64,000 bases of DNA, from positions 2,418,001-2,482,000 of the forward strand of contig PYIU01000008.1 of assembly GCA_003415625.1 (NCBI GenBank), written 5' to 3'. Under the pieces are notes generated by a model that saw only the letters and a program-made list of their open reading frames with translations, was not told where the DNA came from and made no database searches. The position numbers and the translations under genes are program-made. Positions 25,304-37,350 of this stretch are shown here, in pieces. Within the stretch, counting starts at the first letter, position 1. Every line of letters starts with the position of its first letter. This DNA is from Aquanectria penicillioides (Eukaryota; Ascomycota; Sordariomycetes; Hypocreales; Nectriaceae).

Positions 25304-27740
25304 AGTGTGGAAGACGAATTCGATTAGTCGATTGCACTCCGAAGTTTTTGGTGGATCATTCTAGACTAGACCGGCTCTGAGGGCAGTCCATAACATGACT
25401 ACCGAGAGTAACACAACGGTATTACATTCTATTTATTTCAAAGCATTTTTTGGGCATGTGTGCATCAGAATCGAACTGCCAAGAACAAGCAGATATGCGC
25501 AAGGCTAGGACTGGGCAGGTGGTGCATGATGATTCGTTTGTAGGATTGGGATGTGGCATGCCTCTGCAGCCTCACTCTGCCTACACAATGTGCAGCCTAA
25601 CTAGCCAACCTGGATGCAACCCACCCCACAAATGCCTTGGCTGTGATTAGCGGCGCAACAAATCAATGCTGTCCCTGATAATAGCTGAAAGGTGATGACT
25701 TACCGCTGATAAGAGGCTGGTTGTTACTTGGCACACACATGCCGGTTGACACCCACTCGAATCTTGGTGATTGGATATTTTCAAAAGACCTCAATTCGTC
25801 AAAGAACCAGTCCCTATTTTTGGTCATCATTCGTGGCTTTATTCACTTAGAGACAAGTACTCATGAGATAGAAGCCACTGATGCGTTTTGCCTCGTTCAG
25901 GTGCCACATCAAGCGAAGGATTTTAGGCGCAAGGCAATTTTGCCCACTCTAAGCTGGGAGGAGGAGAATTGATTCATTTGAAGTATGGAATGTTTGTTTT
26001 GAATTGTTAATTCTTCGTAAATAATCTCCTTTCTCTTGATTTCTACGTCGTGGGAGATGTTGCCCTCTTCAGTACCGTGTTGTGGGGCGGAAATATGTAG
26101 TTCCAATAAATCAATGGGCTAAATAGATCCCCCCCAGTAGTATCATCTAAAATGGGAAATAATTAAAGTGAAAGTGATGGTTTCAGGCATTTCTCGTATT
26201 TCCGGCGCCCATTTTGTTCTGGGGTAGCACGGGGGTGGTACAGAATATCGCCTGCTGACGGGGCTTGGAAAATCATGGCCTCGAAGTGAGAAAAGGCCCG
26301 AACAAAGGGCATCTTGCACAATGTGCACTTTCGGTAAAAAGAAAGACGCAACTATAGAAAAAGGAAAAAAATGGAACCGAAAAAGAAAAGAGAAGAAGGC
26401 TAGACGGACGAGCTTTGTTTGAAGGGATATCAGGAGTCTGGATGATTTCAGTTCCCGCAGTTAAACTCTCCACCACTGTTAGTATTATTGCCTTCTCTGA
26501 ACGCAGTCTACAATATGGTAATTAGAGGGTTGTGTTTGATAGGGAAATAGAATTGTAGGACTTCCTTCATAATAATATACATTAATCTTGTTCGTTGATG
26601 ACTTGAAACCTCCCTGCAATTGGTCCGAGGGTCTCTTGGTGAGACCATTGATCAGCTTTCTTGACCTGCACTTTCTTAGGCTCGTCCATGGATTGGTCGC
26701 CACCTCCTTGGGCCGATTCATTCAACGCGTAGCCTATATAAGTTCCACGCCGAATACTCCTCGTCACGATTTTGATCAACGAAGTCATGGTGTAGACCTC
26801 GTATTTCCTAGTGTGGAACATCGCCAAGGTAGGGCTGAAGGGTCAGCCACCTGTGTCGACTTAAAGAGTTCGCCAATGAAATTCGAGACCACTCAGATTT
26901 AGACTTGATGACCAGGTTTGGCGAGCAATGCGAGCGTAAGCATAGTCGGGAGTGGCCGTTTTCGCCGAATCTGGGGCCACGAGATTGCTAATTCCCAAGG
27001 TGATACAAACTGCTCCCTTCAAATTCTACTACACAGCCTATTTGCCTCTTAGAGCATTCTATCCATGTGAAAGAGTAACAAGCCCCCGTAGACTGAGACA
27101 CATTCACCTTGGCTTAAATTCTCGTGATGCCTCTCGAGGCAGTGTTGGAGCGCCACCAAGCCCGAGGTGACGATACGGTTCTGCCTGCCGCTCGCCGTCG
27201 GACCAAGGACCAACGCCTATGAAGTTTAGATGATACCTTGAATGTGTGTCTGAATGGACAAAGCATGTGCCGATATGCAAAGGTATGACGCTGACAGGCT
27301 GGGATTGGACGCCTTATCTGGCTGTGCCCCCCCCGCAAACAAGAGCAACCGAGCACATTGACGCTTGGGGACCCCTCTGTGTTAGGTCACGGCGGAGCAG
27401 CTTTGCAGGCTGTGTGACAGTTGCTTTTCCAAACTATATGGTGCGGTGAGACAAGACGGTGGTGGTGCTATTTTTATCATGATAGAGCATTTCGACTTCA
27501 TTCTACCTCGAGGATGCCTCCGCCTAAACACCACCACAAGCTTATTAGTGCTTCCAAGCGGGCGGAGGCCACAGAGATGAAAGTCTTGTAGGACTAAAGT
27601 TGGATATATAAACAGATACAATTCCGAAAGTATAGAATTTTGCCCTCACTACATCCCAGCATCAAACAGCATCGCTCAACCTCCCTCCAAAACTATTGCA
27701 TTCCATTCTCATTTCTGATTGGCCTTCCTCGATCACCAAA
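25304..27740. other. Intergenic, 2.4 kb, no gene recognised
   Basis: It follows the MFS stop and leads to the But2-domain gene. All open frames are under 125 codons and carry no motif. A GA/A-rich tract lies at 26340-26400. A TATATAA-like element at about 27604-27611 is well placed as the promoter of the downstream secreted-protein gene. Confidence 0.45.
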
Positions 27741-28304
27741 ATGCTCCTCAAGACTATCCTTTCCACAGCATTCGCTGCAGCTTCAGTACTTGGAGCTCCT
27801 CTGGACCCTCGTGCCCCAAGGTCCTTTGTTCCTGATGACATCTGGAAGTACCATGTCAACAGCGGCGCCATCGAGTCCACCTTCCGTGGCGAAGTGTCCA
27901 AGTCTACCACCAACGGTGGAAAGGACATCACCGCTCTCATTACATTCACCTATCCCGAAGAAACTCGAGGAAAGATGTGCCGATTCTACTTCAGTCTCGC
28001 TAGTACGGACAAATTGAAGGGAAGCAGGAAGCTTGATCTCTTCTCTAGCAATAGCCCTGCTCCAGGACCTAGAAGTGGTTGGGGTCCTGGAAACCAACGA
28101 AATGATCACTTGGGACGCCTCTCGTTGACTCTTGGAGGTGCTGCAACTTGGGATGCAAAGTATCTATCTTACATGACCAGGTCAACACCTTGTTTGGAAC
28201 CTGGAACTACTGTCGGACTTGAACTGGTTGGTGTTTACGATAATGATTTCGTTTCTTGGAACCCTAGCAACGGTGGCGGCCCTCGCATTATCTTCACTCC
28301 TTAA
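27741..28304 (+). CDS. Secreted protein with But2 C-terminal-like domain
   Basis: Single-exon gene of 187 residues. Residues 1-18 form a signal peptide (MLLKTILSTAFAAASVLG, cleaved near GAPLD). The mature protein matches the pattern of fungal secreted proteins with the domain named after fission yeast But2: a beta-rich core with ITFTYPEETRGKMCRF, KLDLFSS, a GWGPGNQRNDHLGRL stretch and a closing PCLEPGTTVGLELVGVYD followed by WNPSNGGGPRI. These small proteins are abundant in plant- and insect-associated fungi and are presumed extracellular; their molecular role is not established. The start at 27741 was chosen because it gives a proper signal peptide; an in-frame ATG 45 nt upstream would bury it. 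An ATATATAA box about 135 nt upstream fits a strongly expressed gene. Confidence 0.85.
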   Translation: MLLKTILSTAFAAASVLGAPLDPRAPRSFVPDDIWKYHVNSGAIESTFRGEVSKSTTNGGKDITALITFTYPEETRGKMCRFYFSLASTDKLKGSRKLDLFSSNSPAPGPRSGWGPGNQRNDHLGRLSLTLGGAATWDAKYLSYMTRSTPCLEPGTTVGLELVGVYDNDFVSWNPSNGGGPRIIFTP

Positions 28305-29636
28305 ATTGATATAATGGGGTGAGCAGTTGGGAGGATTTGGGCTATTCTATTCACGTCTCTCATTCACAATTTTTTTTTTGGAGGATTGAGTTAGAAGGAT
28401 AGAGGGAATTATGATGGTGTGTGTTTACGTGTGCTTTTAAATATTGCTTTGATTAACAATGAAACTTTGATTTTGAATCAATATGCCAGCGAGTCTATGC
28501 TTGTGATTTGATGATTGCCATAATTTGTCGTGGAACTGACTGTCGAGTTTGTGGCGTGCCTGATTGATTCATCCATTGGCAGCGGTGTGAACAGGAAGAC
28601 GAGAAACAATGTTGTTTAATATTGCTATCACTATTGATGTGTCCAAGTGGCTCATGCCACTTCCATATTCTTAGCAAGGGGGCGACTAAAGACCAAAACC
28701 TCCAATTTTATTGATACATATGGCTGCTTAAACCTCGAAAGTGCCGCCTAATTTTTCTATGAAACCTCATTTCTGCTTTCAGGGGGTTGGAGATGATGGA
28801 TGGCCATGGCGTTTTCTGACAGGCATGAAAGGGAGATTGCCGTTGAGGTTATCTAACACCTTGCGTATATGATACGAAATTCCCTGCTTGTTCATTTTTG
28901 CCTCTGTAATTAATCGCTGTGATAAGGCGGATACTATGTTGAAACGCGTCGTGGACCGAAGAAGCCTGCGCTGTGAGACTGGTTCCCCTCGGCATTGAAC
29001 CGATGAAATAGATCAACCGTGCAGTGTGAATCGCACACTTCTCATCCTAACTCAAACGGACCTTGCGTGGGACGAATAGGAACCCGCGAATAAAGCAGCG
29101 CATTCTGTGCAGCATGTGAAGATATCTGTGATGAAGCAGTCTTCTTGGAGGGGATGTGAATTATCGGCGCTGATTCCGTTCGTTCGACAGGAAGGATGTC
29201 AGCAAATGGACCACGCTGATACCTTTCAATGGCCAAATTAGCCCAAATATTTTCACTTGAGGGAAGAAAAATAGATGAATAAAAGAAATACGTCATACTT
29301 TGTTGAGGAAGTCTTTGGAAGTAAAGATGCGAGGCCCCTCTCGCCCTGCATAGTAGCTTGTTGCTAGTTTTGAACTTCGATCTGTGACCATCTTGTATAC
29401 GTATACTCCGTATAAAAAGGTCATTTACACAAAATCTCCCGAATCATAAAGATTATTGGTCATAACTCTCCTGCCATTCGGCTTTGTTTGAATACAACCG
29501 CAATAAACATTCTGAATGTCCCGTGAGACCTAGCTAACAGTCAGTGCATGGCTTTGTTAGATTTCTCTTGGGCGAGTGAACTACCTGAAGCGTCTTAGAT
29601 GTTGGCGTTGCACGAGTCTATTGTGGCTTAGTTGAC
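28305..29636. other. Intergenic, no gene recognised
   Basis: About 1.3 kb between the convergent ends of the But2-domain gene and the first zinc-finger gene. Balanced to AT-rich, with no motif-bearing frame. Confidence 0.45.
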
Positions 29637-31369
29637 TTAGAAGTGATTTGCCGATGTAGGAACCTTTGTTGGGAACAAAGGAAGGAGTGGGAGGTTTGGA
29701 TTTAAATTCATAGACTGCATCGATTGAGGATTGTCACCACAGAAACCTGAGGCAGTTAAGTCCTCCAAAAACGGGCAATCGTTTGAACCAAGGATTTGCC
29801 AGCCTGGCTCGCTAACACAAAACGTATTATCATGAATTTCAGACGTCCTTTCAACTGGTTCATCTCGCTCCAATGGCTTGAGCGCCACGGGGTGGACCGG
29901 TGATTCTTCAACAACAGTACCAGAGGTTTCAGCCCCAAGGTAATCGAAAATTCTTCGAGCAAATCTGTCCACAGAGTCAGGATTCGAGATGGCAGACTGA
30001 TCTGTTCGAGTCTCAAGAATTTGAGTGATGACGTTAGGTCCTTTCTTGTCCCAGAACTTCTTGAGCAAATCAACCATTTCTTCCATGTAGTTGCCAAGGG
30101 TGAATGTAGATGGGCGATCTTGGTGTGGAAACAACGCATCCCAAAGGTTGAACCATTTCTCCTCAACTGAGCCGCCTCGACCATTTCCTTGACCTGATTT
30201 TGCCAACTTAGATTCCAACGAGCTGGTAGCTTGAGACTCCCATAAGGCCTTGGAACTTTCTAGCTGGGTTTGAACTGCCTCAGACTCTACCGAGAATGGC
30301 TTTTCTTCGGCATGTTTCCGATCTATATGTTGCTTAACGTCCTTTACCCGACGTAGTTCGTATCTCAAGCATGCATGGTACTTATAAGGATCAAACTTAT
30401 AATACGGACAAGCCAGAAGCAGTGTTTTGCATTCGCCATGGTCTTGATTGGCTTGAGTCAGAGGTAGGGTGCCGCTGCAGGGTGAGCTGGATTTGGATAT
30501 TGTTTGACGACGTCTTTTTGAGGGTTTCTCTTGGAGATGTGCTTCTCGAAATTCCGTTTGTGTTGCTACCAATTTTCTCTTCTTAGTCTTTCCGTGCGCT
30601 GAAGTGGGGTCTTGGTTAATACTGATTGGATTTTTGGTCATCATCGACGACGAAATTGGACTTGTAGGCACCTGGGGAGCCGCTTGGTACAACGCTGTGT
30701 TGCCGTCGGGATGGCCCACCAAGCCTGGATACTGGTCATTTTGGGGAAACCAAGATCCAACAAAATGTAATGCATCATATGACTCCTCAGCTTTTAACCC
30801 GTTGGCCAAATTGTCGTTGTAAAGTTGATCTAGACCACGCTTTACTGGAGTCCTTTGGGTCCAGGGGTTGGAGTTGTCGAGTTGCTCGTATGGGAAGGAA
30901 AAGTTGAATAGCATCCCTTCTAAATCGTTGCTAGACGCCGTCCCTAGGATCCGATATAAGTCAGCAACTGAATTTCGGGAAAATAGAGATATGGAAACAA
31001 ACTCGAGATAGTGTAATCTGGACTGGTTTGGGATGGGCTGGCGAGCCCAGGATCTAAGTCTGGAAATATTCGGGTTAACTGACACGTTTGGAATTGTGGA
31101 ATCGGGAGCCTAGCCTAACCATGGTCTACCCAAGGTAGTTGGTCGTCTGATTCTAGTGCAGTAATTGCGTGGGACAGTGACTCGGTTTCAGCAACGCTTG
31201 GGAGCATAGAATAAGACTCATTGTGATTTTGGTCAGGGCGGTCTGTGATGGAAAGTGGAAAAAATTGGGTAGATAAACTCTGATGAGTTGGAGATGGTTT
31301 TTGATCAAGGTCATCTGGATAGCAGATATCCATATTGGCCGCCATTGGCATAAATGAGTGATGAGCCAT
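29637..31369 (-). CDS. Fungal C2H2-like zinc-finger family protein, member 1 (second finger lost)
   Basis: Probable nuclear protein of an uncharacterised fungal family with a CPYYK..H..C..VKQHIDRKH finger and a downstream E-[KRQ]-W-[FY]-x2-[VIL]-W-D motif. The main exon runs from about 31037 to 29637. A 240-nt first exon (31369-31130, beginning MAHHSFMPMAANMD) joins in frame through a 92-nt intron with a GTAGAC donor and CCAG acceptor, giving about 546 residues; this junction is tentative. A basic stretch (KTKKRK, KPSKRRR) suggests nuclear import. The first finger, LACPYYKFDPYKYHAC..VKQHIDRKH, is intact. Where the two relatives in this window have a second C-x2-C..H..C finger, this one has an unrelated acidic/Gln stretch. 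EEKWFNLWDALFPHQDRPS matches the relatives. Function unknown. Confidence 0.75.
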
Positions 31370-32878
31370 TGGGAGAATAAGAGTTGTTGATGAACCTCCT
31401 TTTGCCTAGGGTGGAGGGACAAGAGTTTTTCAACTAGGGCGTCGAGAAAAAGGACATCGTTTAAGCCGCATGTTTGGTAGGAAGTGACCATTTGAAATAG
31501 GGCCATGTCTTTCTACCGGATAAGCACTTCTGACCTCCACTCGAACCCATGATGCTTCGGCATTGCCTTGCCGATGTAGCTTCTGCCACGTCGACAAGAC
31601 GAGAATCTGCCTTACTGGGCGAGCCTTCGATCCCACTTTTGGCACATTTGCGTACACGTTTGTCGTGGGCCGCGGAACAATTGAGAGGACATGAAGCGGG
31701 GTATATTGATAAGGCTATGAGGCTTACTGCGCAAATACGCGACTGCGTATGGCATATGCAGAATGCCAGCACAGACATAAGCATAAGCGCATGTGCTCCT
31801 CAATGTGCACTTTTAGCTTGAAAGTTTTTCTAGTTCATTGAAGCCTGAGAGCCTGATCGGACTTTATATGGGCTGCAGCCGGAGTTTGGGGCCATATCCC
31901 GGCGGCTGTATTTAATGGAAGGCTGAGCCCGACTTGTTGTACACCTCTGTGTTACTGCAATCTCCAATTCTAGGGCGTATGCACAGCCGCGTATGTCCCG
32001 TTGGATGTGATATTAGTGTTGGGTTGGCTTCATCGAGATGCCATGCCGTTTAGGTCAATCTTCGCTGATTTTGCATCACCACGCTGACCCAATGGTTTCC
32101 CAGATTCGAAGTGGTGGCGGCTGGGTGCAGCAGCGGTTGCCACTTGAAGTACTCCGTAGAAATTGTGGATTGGGGACATTGGAATTCTTTGACTGAGAGC
32201 GAGAAGGAGTACTTGCAAACACCTGTTTACCCACCAAAGGTGAGGCTCGACTATAAATAATGGACTATTTTTCGTCTTTCATTATTTCGACTATTTAGAT
32301 AGAATTTATCATGTTCATTGTGCTCTCTAGACAGGATGAATCCTACACGTGAAATTCACAACGTTCTTTCTCTCCACAGCTGTGTGCACAATACCATGGT
32401 AGCATGGGGTGGAAAGTCGAACGACGAGCGCACCTTTGTGTAAGCCTCATGGGAAATCTGTCAATCAATATGCCTAGCCCTTGTTAATTTGCCACACTGT
32501 ATTGTATTTGGAGGCTCTGCACTGACTAGTTTCGTTGAAAACCACATATTGCCGTCATAACATATTTGCTTGCTAATTTCCACTATGCTGCCTAGGCTAT
32601 TTGATCCCGCAAATTACACATTTGCGGAAAGATTAAGAGAATGACAGGCTTGGACGATTTAACTGAAGGCTGTGCTGAACTTTGCTTTACTCTACTTCCC
32701 CGACTCGCTTTGGCGTACACAATTGCATTGGCGAGGGCAGCTTGCGGATATATACCCTAGGCCGCTTCCAGTCAGGCTACCAGAGCAAGTTCTTCGCATC
32801 TCTTCACACCAGGTGTGAAGACTGACTGACTGGCTTTTTGCTTTGAAAAAAACCTGGAGACTTTGTTCCGTCTGTACT
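31370..32878. other. Intergenic between divergent zinc-finger genes
   Basis: About 1.5 kb shared upstream region of two divergently transcribed family members. Open frames on both strands near 31450-31820 overlap each other and have no motif. CTATAAATAA at about 32251-32260 is a TATA-like box but lies far from the downstream start. Confidence 0.45.
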
Positions 32879-33961
32879 ATGCTGCCTTGTTGCCCTAGTA
32901 TCAGCCATGCGGCCAACCAACCCGAGGCAACTGAACACAGAAAATATCACGATAATTTCGTCAACAAGCTAGAGGAGCTCAACATCAACGAAATGGCGAA
33001 ACGTACGGCTCATGGGGCAGCACCCTTGGGATCGCACATAGGCAATAGTAGAGCCGAGTCTGAAAGTGACATTTGCTCGCTTCATGTCCGTGGCTACGCC
33101 TTACATGGCGGCGACGGGGGGGCGATGTCGATGACGAGTTTTGGATCACCGTATTTCCCTAACGGGGACTCCGCAACTTATTTCCAAAGTCCAAACCCTT
33201 TCCATATCCCGAGAGGCCAAGAGCCTAATGGCGGCGGCGGCGATGGTGGAAGAGACTTCCCTGAAACCAACATGCAGCCAACGCGGTCCCGGAAGTCCCT
33301 ACAAAGGACGCTTGCGTGTCCATTTTTCAAAAATAACCCAGTTGAACATTTGGGATGCATTACCATCACGCTTAGGCGGGTTAGCGATGTAAGGCAACAC
33401 ATCCGCCGGCGTCACTTGCAGCCGCTTCACTGTGATATCTGCAAGAGGGTTTTCGGGGGTCGAAACGGTCGACGGGATCGGGACGCGCACATGCGGATGC
33501 AAAACTGCCGGCCCAACCCCACCGAATTACCTGGTGTTACAGATGCGCAGTGGGACGCTCTTCGAGAAAGAGATCGAGATGCTAGTCATGAAGAACGATG
33601 GTATAGGATCTGGGATGCCCTTTTCTACCCTGACCCTCGTCCAAGTTCCCCTTATCATGACCCTACTGGGGTTTTGGGGCGCCTCTTACAAGACTGGTTG
33701 GATTTGGGCCACGGAAATCGGTTTGTCCGCGATCTTGAGTATACAAATGCTCACATGAACGTGGACTTTTCGAATCCGCTGCTCAGTGGTCACACGGAGA
33801 GCCCGGATTTCTTTTATAGGATCTTTCTGTCAAGATTCCTTGAATACGCACAGGATGAAATGGCAGGTTCTTTTCCAGCGGTATCCGCCGCACAGAGTGA
33901 TTGGGATATGCCCAATGATGATGGTGATGGCGATGACGAAATGATGCACCTTTATGACTAG
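32879..33961 (+). CDS. Fungal C2H2-like zinc-finger family protein, member 2
   Basis: Single-exon gene of 360 residues. The N-terminal half is low-complexity with a Gly-rich loop (GGGGDGG). The first finger is CPFFKNNPVEHLGC..VRQHIRRRH. The second, PLHCDICKRVFGG..RDAHMRMQNC, keeps Cys and His ligands in C-x2-C..H..C form. EERWYRIWDALFYPDPRPS follows, as in the neighbours, and the tail is acidic (DDGDGDDEM). The start is the first in-frame ATG; there is an open frame 12 codons further upstream without an ATG. It probably binds DNA or another nucleic acid, but no member of the group has a function I can name. It diverges from member 1 and converges on member 3, suggesting local duplication followed by rapid divergence. 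Confidence 0.82.
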   Translation: MLPCCPSISHAANQPEATEHRKYHDNFVNKLEELNINEMAKRTAHGAAPLGSHIGNSRAESESDICSLHVRGYALHGGDGGAMSMTSFGSPYFPNGDSATYFQSPNPFHIPRGQEPNGGGGDGGRDFPETNMQPTRSRKSLQRTLACPFFKNNPVEHLGCITITLRRVSDVRQHIRRRHLQPLHCDICKRVFGGRNGRRDRDAHMRMQNCRPNPTELPGVTDAQWDALRERDRDASHEERWYRIWDALFYPDPRPSSPYHDPTGVLGRLLQDWLDLGHGNRFVRDLEYTNAHMNVDFSNPLLSGHTESPDFFYRIFLSRFLEYAQDEMAGSFPAVSAAQSDWDMPNDDGDGDDEMMHLYD

Positions 33962-34420
33962 CTGCAAACAGACAAGACAAACCATCGGTGGAAAAAGATG
34001 GTAGACGATTGCTCATGGAACAGCAAGTATTTAGATACAAACCTGAAGCTTTCAATTATTGGATTGATTTGTACATCAAGACACTATTTCCTATCCTTTC
34101 AATGTCTATGAGAGTTCCTGTCATAAGCCGTTGCTTTGCTGCCGTGTTCCGAATGACATTGTGCATGCCACTGATCCGATATCCACTACGGTGAGCACTA
34201 CTAGCTCAGTTTGGGCGCCCTAGTGATTTTCATCCATCATGGTATCTTGTCCGATGCGGGTCTAGATGGGTGACAAAAACTTCTTTTGAATCATGTATTC
34301 TAGAAATGGCCTATCAAGAGTGTCTATATGCTGTCTATTGCTTTGTGTGACTTGGGCATGGAAACCCTTGTCCTCTATGAAGCACTGGATAATATGTCGT
34401 ACATTGTTTAAACAGTAGTC

Positions 34421-35293
34421 TCAAGCCATCGAATCAGAAAACTCCATATTCCGTGAAACATATATACCCGGGGGTCGTGCCAATTCGGGAAAAATAACAT
34501 CCCAGACCAGGTACCATTGTTGTTCCATGTTTCGTGGGAAATTCAAATGCCGAAGAATCTGCTGGATTTCATGGAAAGAAACCCCCTCCATGTCCGACAA
34601 GGGTTTCAAACTGCAATTTTGTGTCTTGACATGAATGTCACGATCTGCAGCCTTGCTGAATATGCAAGCACAGATAGGACAGTAGTACGGAAGCCGATGT
34701 TCAGACCAGAGGTGCCTTACAACCTCCCCGATGCCAACCAAAGGGGATGACTGGAGGCATCGTTGATGCTTGGTTCGATCTTGCATGTAAAATGGACAGG
34801 CGACAAAGGATTGATTTCTCATTTGGGTCGTAACTGCCCCTCTGCTATTGTCGGGGTCTTCCGTTCTGGTTGAGACTTTTTTGCATCGATCATCAAATTG
34901 TAGCTTTGGAAAAGGTCCTTCCATGAAGCTGCTGGATTGTGCCTGTGTCGTGTCCTTCTCTACTGAGATATACGGCACGGCGTTCCCAATACTAATCTCT
35001 GTGGATGGTACAATGAGTGAGGATTGATTGTCGGAATAGTTGGGTCCTAGACCATTTGCGTAGGGCATTGGGAAGTAAGAAAGAGGATCTTCGTGAAATG
35101 CCTTACAATTAGGTGCTGTCAGTTCAGGTTTAGTCGTGGTAAGCCGTCGTTGTGGGTTGGATGTATCGCATTCTTTCCCAATTTCCTCAGAAGCTAGTTT
35201 CAAAGAGCCGCCAATCAGGAGTCCATGAACGGGCTCAATTTGCCGTGTCCTGAGGAATCCTTTGCTGGTGGCTGGATCTTGTTGAATTCTCAT
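34421..35293 (-). CDS. Fungal C2H2-like zinc-finger family protein, member 3 (short C-terminus)
   Basis: Third member of the local family. From the first in-frame ATG it encodes 290 residues; an upstream frame (35586-35332) may supply a 5' exon, but I could not find a junction that fits. The first finger is ACPFYMQDRTKHQRC..VVRHLWSEH and the second is YYCPICACIFSKAADRDIH..NC. EQQWYLVWDVIFPELARPP follows, and the protein then stops 20 residues later, while members 1 and 2 continue for over 80 residues. It may therefore be a truncated or shorter form. The N-terminal half has no recognisable domain. About 460 bp without a gene separate it from member 2 (33962-34420). Confidence 0.72.
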   Translation of the reverse strand: MRIQQDPATSKGFLRTRQIEPVHGLLIGGSLKLASEEIGKECDTSNPQRRLTTTKPELTAPNCKAFHEDPLSYFPMPYANGLGPNYSDNQSSLIVPSTEISIGNAVPYISVEKDTTQAQSSSFMEGPFPKLQFDDRCKKVSTRTEDPDNSRGAVTTQMRNQSFVACPFYMQDRTKHQRCLQSSPLVGIGEVVRHLWSEHRLPYYCPICACIFSKAADRDIHVKTQNCSLKPLSDMEGVSFHEIQQILRHLNFPRNMEQQWYLVWDVIFPELARPPGIYVSRNMEFSDSMA

Positions 35294-37350
35294 TCTGGTG
35301 TTGAAAATGACGGTGTTCCGGACCAGTGGAATCACAGTCGCAATGATTCGACAAAAAGTTGATAACAAGTTGAAGTGAACCCTACAGATAGAGTTTTCAC
35401 TTGAAAGTTGTGTGCAGGCGACTGTTTGAGCTGAAAGTTCGAGTCTAGGCTTGTGTTATCTTGGCCAGATGATGCTCTGACGTCGATCAATGTTTGTGAA
35501 TCAAAGACGCTTTTTGTTCCTTCTGATGTTGCGGCAAGAGGTTGAAGGTGGTGTCCGTTTGTGTGAATAAACAATAGACAAAGCATCTTTTTATAAGTTT
35601 AAGTTGATCAGGCCAACGTCGGCAGCGATGCCCATCTCGCAAGGCGACCGAAGCACAGGTGTGCCCAATTATTGGTTCTGAAGCCTTGTTGTTGAGGCTG
35701 CCTCAAATGCAGCCTTGCCTACTTGTACTACCTCTGATGTGGCCAATTGTCTTCAGTGACGGTTTTTACGGGGCAGACCAAGCGGCCAATTTATCGAGTC
35801 CCTACGGTAGATAGCCTAGCCCACTCAAACGCGATAAACGATGTGCGCGGACAAGGCGCTGGCAAGTTTTTCTCTGATTGGCCTGTCTGAGATTGAAAGA
35901 AAGGGGAGAGTGGACGACCGGAAATATAAATATATATCCGACAGGACTTGGAAGCCATCTGGACATGCCATAGGCTTGCAGTTTACCGGGCAGCTGGGAG
36001 GGCTGGAAAATTTGCGAACCAGTGTTATGCAGCTGGCGTAAGGCTGACTGAGTTGGTACAACAAGCCACGAGGAGGCAGAGATGAGGCAGAAATGGAGGG
36101 AGGGCTTGAGCCCGCGAATTGCGACCAAGTCAGCTCCATCGGGTAATCATGTGTTGGGCTGCAACTGATGCCCTGTAGGCAATCGTGAGTTTGCCTCAAT
36201 GGGTGCGGGAGAGTGTAAGAATTCCTTCGACCGAAGTCCTGGGTATTTGAGCGAGCCGTTGTAATATTCTTTCTGCGCTGCGTGGATTGGTACCGGTCGT
36301 GGCGACTGTAGATATCTAATTCATGTGTATAGCAAAACAAAAGGGTTGGCAATGCAGCGCTGCAAAGTTTGGCGGTGGATTCCACGCGTGTAGACTCGTG
36401 CTAGTGCCATTCATCAAAGGGCTACCCAGGATCATCCTATCCGCCCTGGCTGTAATACGAGTAAAGTACGACACTATCCTTGTTCACGAAAGTGACTGTG
36501 CTTCGTAGGCAAGGTCTGACACTACGTGAATGCAGAGAAAAGAATGTTGCAATCATCGTAGAAGACAAATTTAGCCGTGCGGGAAGTTATCCAAGATGAT
36601 TTCGCTGGCGCCCAAAACGATCGTATATATCTGTTTGGGCGGATACATTTACCTTTAAAGCTTGAGCGTAATTGGCAGCGGTCGCTTCGCCACCGATATG
36701 CTTGGCTATGAGATGGGTTCAATACTCGTTACCCAGTTCTTTTCTTATTTGGCGGATTATGGATCGGTTTCATCTCAGAGATGTGTCAATCAATTTATTC
36801 TGCAACCCAGCTACTTTATGAGGTGGAATATTCGATGCTGGCGACAATCAGACCATACAAAGTTGTCGAGACAGTTCTTCTGGTCCGACTTAAAGTTTTT
36901 TTTTAGCTTTGGTCTGGACCCTAATATACGGTAGCATTCGTGGTCCGATCCGAACCTAGAATGACCGGCCTGATGGCTGGATTGAGGTTGTCTCGATTCT
37001 TAATTCTGCAAACGTCCCTTCGCAGACGCTGGCCGCATGCCGCCCTTCATTGGCCGACTGGAAACTTAAGAAAGCTACTCCGGCGTGTCATACTTGGGCC
37101 GCAAAAGCCCATAAAAACAAGCCATGTCTCGCGCGTGGGCGGAGGAATGTGTCTCGGAGAAATTTCTTTCGTCATCCTCAGAGCTTGCTCCCCGCGGCCG
37201 CAGCATCCAAGAGCCGCCGATGACTGTGCTACGTTTCATCTGGGCCTCTGAGTGATTGCCTCGGACCTTTCAACACCATTTCCACCTCCTTCTAAGCTCA
37301 CAAAAGACGGAACAAGTCGATCACGATGTATTTATCACTGAAGCCATCGG
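35294..37350. other. Intergenic, about 2 kb, no gene recognised
   Basis: Upstream region of zinc-finger member 3 and of the rhodopsin-domain gene. A 186-codon minus frame at 35825-36385 is Ser/Pro-rich, lacks motifs and has no introns or homolog-like features, so I do not call it a gene. Confidence 0.45.

Noticed and set aside
35825..36385. 186-codon minus-strand frame
   Set aside because: Ser/Pro-rich without motifs; probably promoter DNA of the neighbouring genes.
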